A stretch of 64,000 bases of DNA, taken from assembly GCA_029465975.1 (NCBI GenBank), contig CM055744.1, positions 434,001 to 498,000 of the forward strand. The letters run 5' to 3'. Below the pieces are notes generated by a model. It did no database searches and was not told the origin of the DNA. It was given only the letters and a program-made list of their open reading frames with translations. Positions 58,429 to 64,000 of the stretch are shown piece after piece. Within the stretch, counting starts at the first letter, position 1. Every line of letters starts with the position of its first letter. The stretch is from Dallia pectoralis (Eukaryota; Chordata; Actinopteri; Esociformes; Umbridae). Made by a program: the position numbers and the translations under genes.

Positions 58429-58467
<39 letters not shown>

Positions 58468-59492
58468 CCTTCAGTCACACACACAACATCGATTTAGAAG
58501 TGTATTGACTGACTGAAATACAATTCCTTTTGGCCCTAGCTGTGACTTTTGAAGTCTGTCTGCAGACATTAGTCATGTACTGTTGTTCCAGGTCATATAT
58601 GCATTATCTAATAGCTTATCGGCAATACTCTAAGAGGCTATTATGTATACAACATGCCTTCATTGACAATTAGCCGGGTCATTGCACACAAGAGTAATGT
58701 TGGACATTTAAAAGGGAAATGGTCTGTAATGTGGATGGGCAGGCAAGACTTCTCTGGCCAATCACATCAACCAGTAATGCCATACACTTGACACATCTAC
58801 GATCGAGCAAGATGATTATACAAACCTATATATGTCTCTGAAATCAAGATGTTTCCACTTAAAATCATGCTGGAGTCACTGTAAATTATGGTTAAGGATT
58901 ACAATACAAAATATGTCCCAATGTCAGGCTAAGATACACCTTACACATGCTTGTCAACATGCTGTCTGTTTTTGAAAGGTTTACTACATGGATTTTGTTT
59001 TTGATTGTGGTAAGTAAAGATTAATTCTGCAAAGCTGAAACTGTCAAAGTCCTGTTAAGGACTGAGCTTTCCTTGGCATTGCTTAAGTAAGATCATTGGC
59101 TGGCTTACTAAATCAATCAAATAACAATGTTTACATTTCCTGCATGGTCTGCTATTGTATTTTTTGGGGGGGATTGCTTAAACACTATAACCAGGCTTTT
59201 GAACTAAAATGTTAAAACCATAAAGCCATTGATTAAAAAGCACACCCATATCCCCAAACAATACACTATTTCCTTGTTTTGACACGAGAGTCAGAGTTGT
59301 TGAACTGTCACTGCAAAACCCTACACAGAAATCCCTTCATTTCTAATTGCATCAAATAAGTGTCTCTCGTCCCCTCCCAGCTAAAGGTGATCTAGAGCAG
59401 ATGCTCCAAACTCAATTGCTGGCAGAAAACTGCTTTCTGCTCCTCACGAAACATAGAATGAGATAACAGTCTCTTCAAGGGACACGCATTAA
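58061..59492. other. Intergenic, nothing recognised
   Basis: A CA microsatellite at 58,437-58,463 and unique-looking DNA. No gene. Confidence 0.45.
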
Positions 59493-59497
59493 AGAGC

Positions 59498-59878
59498 TAT
59501 CACGTTCCAAGGGTGTAGTGCAGTATTAAGCCAGGCGCAGAGCTTAAACACGTTTGATGGGTATTTATTTAAAGGTAAAACAAACATGGTCACAAAGAAA
59601 GGAAAAACTAACATTGGTAAAGGAAACAAGTGTGAATAAAAGCGACTACTAAACGTCAATAACAACGATATAGTTTTAACATCCAAACACTCACCATAAC
59701 TCTGTGACTTCCATTTAATGCTCAGTAAGGTGCAATCCCAAACTAGAACCTAAATAGCCTCTGTGATTAGCTAACATGGAAAAGCTGTGCTAAATCATAA
59801 CAGGAAAACAGGAAGTGCACCCCACTAATTAACCCTAGTAGTGTTCACCACCTGTGGCCTAGCTCACCACTCGTGACA
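59498..59878 (-). mobile_element. Solo LTR 7 (381 bp), older copy
   Basis: Ends TATCACG (from TGTCACG by one change) and CGTGACA, with near-matching flanks AGAGC and AGAAC. On the minus strand, features resemble solo LTRs 4 and 6: CACTTCCTG, AGGCTATTTAGG and a TTTAAATAAATACCC poly(A) region. Confidence 0.75.
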
Positions 59879-59951
59879 AGAACATTGCATGACATGCTGA
59901 AAGGTGACAAACTCCAACAAAGCTGGACTGGTGCTTTCATTTTATCCACCA

Positions 59952-60719
59952 TGTTACGCACTAACTCCCGGGGAGGGAGGGGACCGCTGACACCCCGCCA
60001 CCTAGCAGCCAAAACCTGATGGGCGGAAAAGGATGTGGGGTCGTGGTGCAAGACAGAACCAGTTTTACCCGTAATAAATATATTTTATTCTTGTTTCTTA
60101 TTATTACGGTTTTACCAGGGAGAAGGGCTGGGCAGGACCAAAGCAAAGAAAGAAAAATAATCACTCTGGTTCCTAACTATTGCCGTAGTTTTGGCACCCT
60201 CACCAAAAATACAGGGGGAGGTCTGCCCAGATCTTACCTAGTGTTCTTAGACAGTGGGTTACTACGGGTAGGTGTACGCCCGAGGGCCTCTAGCCTAAGC
60301 AACATGGCTCTCCCTTCCCCCTAGAACAAAAGGATAAAGAAAACAAGGTAGTTAGCCCAACTTAAAGTAACAATCAATGCAAACAGAAATAATCGAATAA
60401 TCAAACAAACAACAACACAGTCACCTAACACACTCAAACTGAATCACCGGCTTAAAACTGTCAGTCTCTCCTTCCCTCTCCTCTCCCTTCCCTCTCCTCT
60501 CCCTTCCCTCTCCTCTCCCTTCTCTCTCCTCTCCCTTCTCTCCCCAACCAGGAAGACCGAGGTCTTATCAAGACCCCTAACCAGCTGCTGCCACTGACGA
60601 GTGGGAGGTCCCTCGTTATCAATCAGAAGGTACCCCCACCAATCAGCAGCAACAAACCCCTGACACAATTAAACACACAAAAACCAAGAGACAAACAGAA
60701 CACGCATAGGGACGTAACA
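59952..60719 (-). mobile_element. Solo LTR 8 (768 bp)
   Basis: Ends TGTTACG and CGTAACA with a perfect CACCA duplication (59,947-59,951 and 60,720-60,724). A poly(A)-like AGAATAAAATATATTT on the minus strand near 60,080 suggests minus orientation. Contains a CT-rich repeat (60,463-60,541). Confidence 0.9.
60463..60541. repeat. CTCTCCCTTCC microsatellite
   Basis: Pure pyrimidine tract built of CTCCTCTCCCTTCCCT units on the plus strand, able to form triplex DNA. Inside solo LTR 8. Confidence 0.93.
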
Positions 60720-60955
60720 CACCATCATAGACAAAAGTCTAACTCCTCCAGCCTCACTATGACGCAGGCTGCAAATCCAGCAGCAGGAGTCTTCCAGTAT
60801 CCTAATCAGTGTTGTTAACTCAGTTCTCCGGATTGAGACTGTGGACGTGGTGGAATTCATCAAAGCAATCCAACTGGATCAGAACTCTCAACTCATTTTT
60901 AAAATTAATAAAACGCCTGAAATAATAATATCTCAAAATGAGACTACCAATCAGA

Positions 60956-61983
60956 CAGTGGTGGACCGTCAGGGCCAGCAAGGCCTTCTCTGCTGGCCTA
61001 AACACAATCAGAATCCCTGCTTTTTTTCTGGGTCGCGCTGCTTCCATTAGTGTATTTTTATTTTAGAGCTTTTATCCAATCATATTTCAGCCATCATGTG
61101 TTGCCACGTCAAAGAAATCTGCCTTAAGGCCTTCAGAATCAATTGTGCAGGCCCTGTAGCTTCAAAATGAATGGCAATGTAACGGTGCTCTTTAACCAAT
61201 CAGATACTCAATCAGATTAATTCAACCAATCAGATTTCGAGATGGCGACACTGGGGCCATCTAGCAGGCTTAGAATAACGTCAGCCTTTTCACGCCCTTT
61301 GATTGGATGGTCAGAACCTGTACTATTACTACTAGTCAGAGCAAACCGCGAACGGCATCTGTACAATATAAAACATATTAATGTAGCGATTAAATACTGT
61401 TTTTTTTTATTTTACAAACCACAATGGCTGACAGAGGAGAAGACATTAACTCGCAAAGCCATTTTCAAAACGGACTTTTCAAGAAAAGCGGGACATCATA
61501 AGGAAAGGTCGGACAACCCCGAAGTTAGCTAGCCTGTCCCAGCCGGGGAAAGGATTTACCTCCGAGCCGAGGAACACTGCAAATTGTATTCCTGGGAATG
61601 CATGTTATTTACAGTAGATCGATTTGGTGTTTGGAGCCACACTGGGTTTGCAAACTTGAGTTGTCTAACCAAAGCAGCAACGAGACAGCAAAGCACGGCC
61701 GGACATTTACAAGCAACGGTGCTTTTGAAAACTTTTGTGGAAACCCGAGTGGATCTACAGCTCAATGAACATATGCGCAGGGAAACGGAGCTCCACAACG
61801 AAAAGGTAATGGCTGCATTGCTGCATGAGATACCTGTCTGTGATGCAACAGCCTGTTGTACTGCGTTTCTCTATAATATTGATGGTTTATAGTCGTGGCG
61901 TCATAATGTTGGTATTAAGAGGTGGATTAATTCAGGTGGGACACCACTGAAGGCCTAGGTGTGAAATGCATGACCCGCCACTG
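60956..61983 (+). mobile_element. hAT transposon copy (1028 bp) with perfect target duplication
   Basis: Ends CAGTGGTGGACCGTCAGG and ATGACCCGCCACTG, with CAATCAGA at both sides (60,948-60,955 and 61,984-61,991). The plus strand at 61,590-61,800 reads WSHTGFANLSCLTKAATRQQ and ETRVDLQLNEHMRRETELHN, the N-terminal TTF/BED-like part of ZMYM1-like hAT transposases. The catalytic core is missing, so it is an internally deleted, non-autonomous copy. Confidence 0.95.
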
Positions 61984-61991
61984 CAATCAGA

Positions 61992-62760
61992 CATATAGCA
62001 CTTGGAGATTTACAACTCACATCTATGCCAAAATGAAACACTGCGATCAAAACTTAACATTCCTTTCTAAAAATGTAATTCTTGCAACAAAACCATATAC
62101 ACAAGCACCATTTAATTTACTTTTTCATATAACCAGCAACACGCATATGGGCTTTATATAAAACACTGCAGTCTATTTTTTTCATTTTGTCAGACTCAAT
62201 GTCAAAAGTAGAATCTATGCAGTAATCAAACTAGAGTTTCCACAAAAAAATTACATTTTAACAGTAATATAGAAAATCACAAATCATTAAATTTTGCAAC
62301 AAAAAAAAGAAAAACATTTACGAGTAAAATTACGTTTAAACTTTATCTTGGAGTCCGTGGGATTTAATTCATATTTTTTCAACATATAACTTAGGTTCCA
62401 ACAGACTACTTGCAGCGTCTTTGTGCAGTTTTAACAGACACATGCATACGTACAGTCGTAGTTTGTTTGATGAGTCATAGCTTCATAATTAGAAAGTTGA
62501 TGATTGAGAATGGTGACTAATTAATTTACATTGTAGTTGATCAAAGCTCTGATTCAAAGTAAAACATAAAAATGCTTTCAGGCTTGAGCTAAGAAAATGT
62601 TATTTATTAGATGGTTATTAAAAATAATCCACTTCAACACACATGTAAAACCAAAAATCAACTTAGGATAAAGTGCCTTTCGCAAAGACACAAAAAAATA
62701 TATCAACTTAAATAAATAAATAACATTTATATATAACAGGATGGATTGCTGATGAGCTCA
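61992..62760. other. Intergenic, nothing recognised
   Basis: AT-rich, no ORF or repeat that I can support. Confidence 0.45.
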
Positions 62761-62765
62761 ACATC

Positions 62766-62975
62766 CTCCGGCAAAAATAGAAGCTGTGCGGATTACCTCC
62801 GAAGGGCTGAGCCTGACGGAACTGGGACGTTGTCGTTCCGCAGCCGTTCCGCAGTCGGTGGAAATCGACACATTGACTTTAATGGAAACCGAATGACTCC
62901 GCCGACGTTTCGGAGCCATTCCGCAGCCGTTCCGCATCCAGTGGTAATTGGGGGTAAGGATGCAGACTCTGGGAC
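62766..62975. repeat. GC-rich repeat with TTCCGCAGCCGTTCCGCA
   Basis: A GC-rich island in AT-rich DNA. TTCCGCAGCCGTTCCGCA occurs twice (about 62,837 and 62,918), and GGTGGAAATC and GTGGTAATTG phrases follow the two copies. Likely a short interspersed or MITE sequence; the family is not known to me. Confidence 0.4.
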
Positions 62976-64000
62976 ATGTAACAAATGCCTTAAAGTAATT
63001 CAAAAGTGTTTGAATGTGAATTTGTATTTTATATTGGTTTATTATTTATTACCATATGTTACCTGTATTTATATTGTTTAAAGATTTAAGTTAATATTGT
63101 GTTAAGTTTGGCCCTGTAAATAAAAGGGTATAGTTTTTTTTACAAAGTGTGTGCAGTTTTGTTTTCTTAAGTACCGGAACAAGAACCGTTTAAGCACCGG
63201 AACCGTTTAAAAAATACAGAGTAGGTACTGGTATCGGATAAAACCCAACCAATACCCAACCCTAGTAAGGGGGCAGTATTGTTATGTGCAGGTGTGAAAT
63301 GGTGTGAAATTGTTATGGTTGTTGAACCAATCTTGGACCAGAGCAGATGACAACAAACCTGGGGTGCTTTTTTTTGCGTCAGAAGGACCAAGGTTTTGTA
63401 AAATCACATTGGCGCACGAAGTGAAACAAAAATTGTTAAGCCTCCTTGCAAATGAATATAGATGGCCTAAATGTGTACACTGTCATTTAATAAGTGCAGA
63501 TATATTTAGGCCTTTATGGTGCCATAATGCCACACTAATCATTTTAAATTAAACCAAATTAATTTTGATATATTGGAGACATGATTGAATTAACATGATT
63601 GACATGAAATTAATTTGGTCCTGTCGCTACTGTCTAATTTGTGTGTGGGACGGGTTAATCAGGGAAGTTCTAAATGACAGTAAATGCACAGCCAAAGAAG
63701 AAAAAACAATAATAACAACATTTTATATAAAGTTCAAAATAGCTTTTATTCAAATTGTGTTTATTCAAATTCTACACGGTTAGAATGCTTTCAGTGTGGT
63801 AATATTGTGCTATAAAATAAACTCCAGAGAATTGATTTTTTTTTTCACTGTGTTTATAAGTTATGTGTCGCGTGTGGGTTCACACCATCAATTGTAAACT
63901 CACCTCGTCTGTCTTGCTAAGAAAGTTTAAAATGTACTAATGTGAATCCCTAAAGGAGATAAGAAATTAACGTGAACCTCATCGACACTCTGTCTGTGTT
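62976..64000. other. Window end, includes a possible hAT fragment
   Basis: At 63,165-63,265, AAGTACCGGAACAAGAACCG to ATACCCAACCCTAG resembles one end of a fish hAT MITE I remember. The rest is AT-rich with no gene. Confidence 0.35.

Overview
This window is vertebrate nuclear DNA, almost certainly from a teleost fish. It has spliced genes with GT-AG introns, fish-type Tc1, hAT, Harbinger and CACTA transposons, RTE-like and CR1/L2-like LINE tails, and many microsatellites and minisatellites. Several repeats resemble families I know from salmonids and pike, but I cannot name the species from sequence alone.

Positions 1-15,200 hold four host genes, all on the plus strand: the last four coding exons of RASSF1 (upstream exons lie outside the window), complete TUSC2, complete HYAL2, and a second hyaluronidase that best fits HYAL1. 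This is the order and relative orientation of the human 3p21.3 tumour-suppressor cluster. RASSF1 is a Ras-association/SARAH scaffold, TUSC2 a small myristoylated protein, HYAL2 a GPI-anchored and HYAL1 a soluble hyaluronidase. The two hyaluronidases are expected to act one after the other in hyaluronan breakdown. Minisatellites lie in a RASSF1 intron (32-bp unit) and upstream of TUSC2 (52-bp unit).

From about 15.2 kb to the end I find no host gene. This 49 kb is layered mobile DNA and tandem repeats. The centrepiece (17,982-26,807) is an 8.8-kb CACTA/EnSpm transposon with CACTG ends and a TA duplication. It has an uninterrupted zinc-finger plus TNP2-like transposase gene and a second four-exon gene of SAMD3-like type. 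It sits inside a decayed Tc1 transposase gene, and that same Tc1 is split again by a solo LTR (27,167-28,349) which itself carries a MITE. A further solo LTR lies in the last intron of the CACTA accessory gene.

A second CACTG-ended element (47,159-52,081) has no transposase. It carries four exons that splice into one open frame, and it sits inside an AACGTTC-rich element that is itself inserted in a LINE tail. Six solo LTRs have perfect 5-bp target-site duplications, and no LTR internal region was seen. A hAT copy (60,956-61,983) has a perfect 8-bp duplication. Large tandem arrays have units of 75, 36, 21, 18 and about 84 bp. Several give long ORFs that I judge not to be genes.

Exon limits come from reading splice sites and frame continuity. 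Family names come from recognised motifs and remembered repeats, not from a database search.
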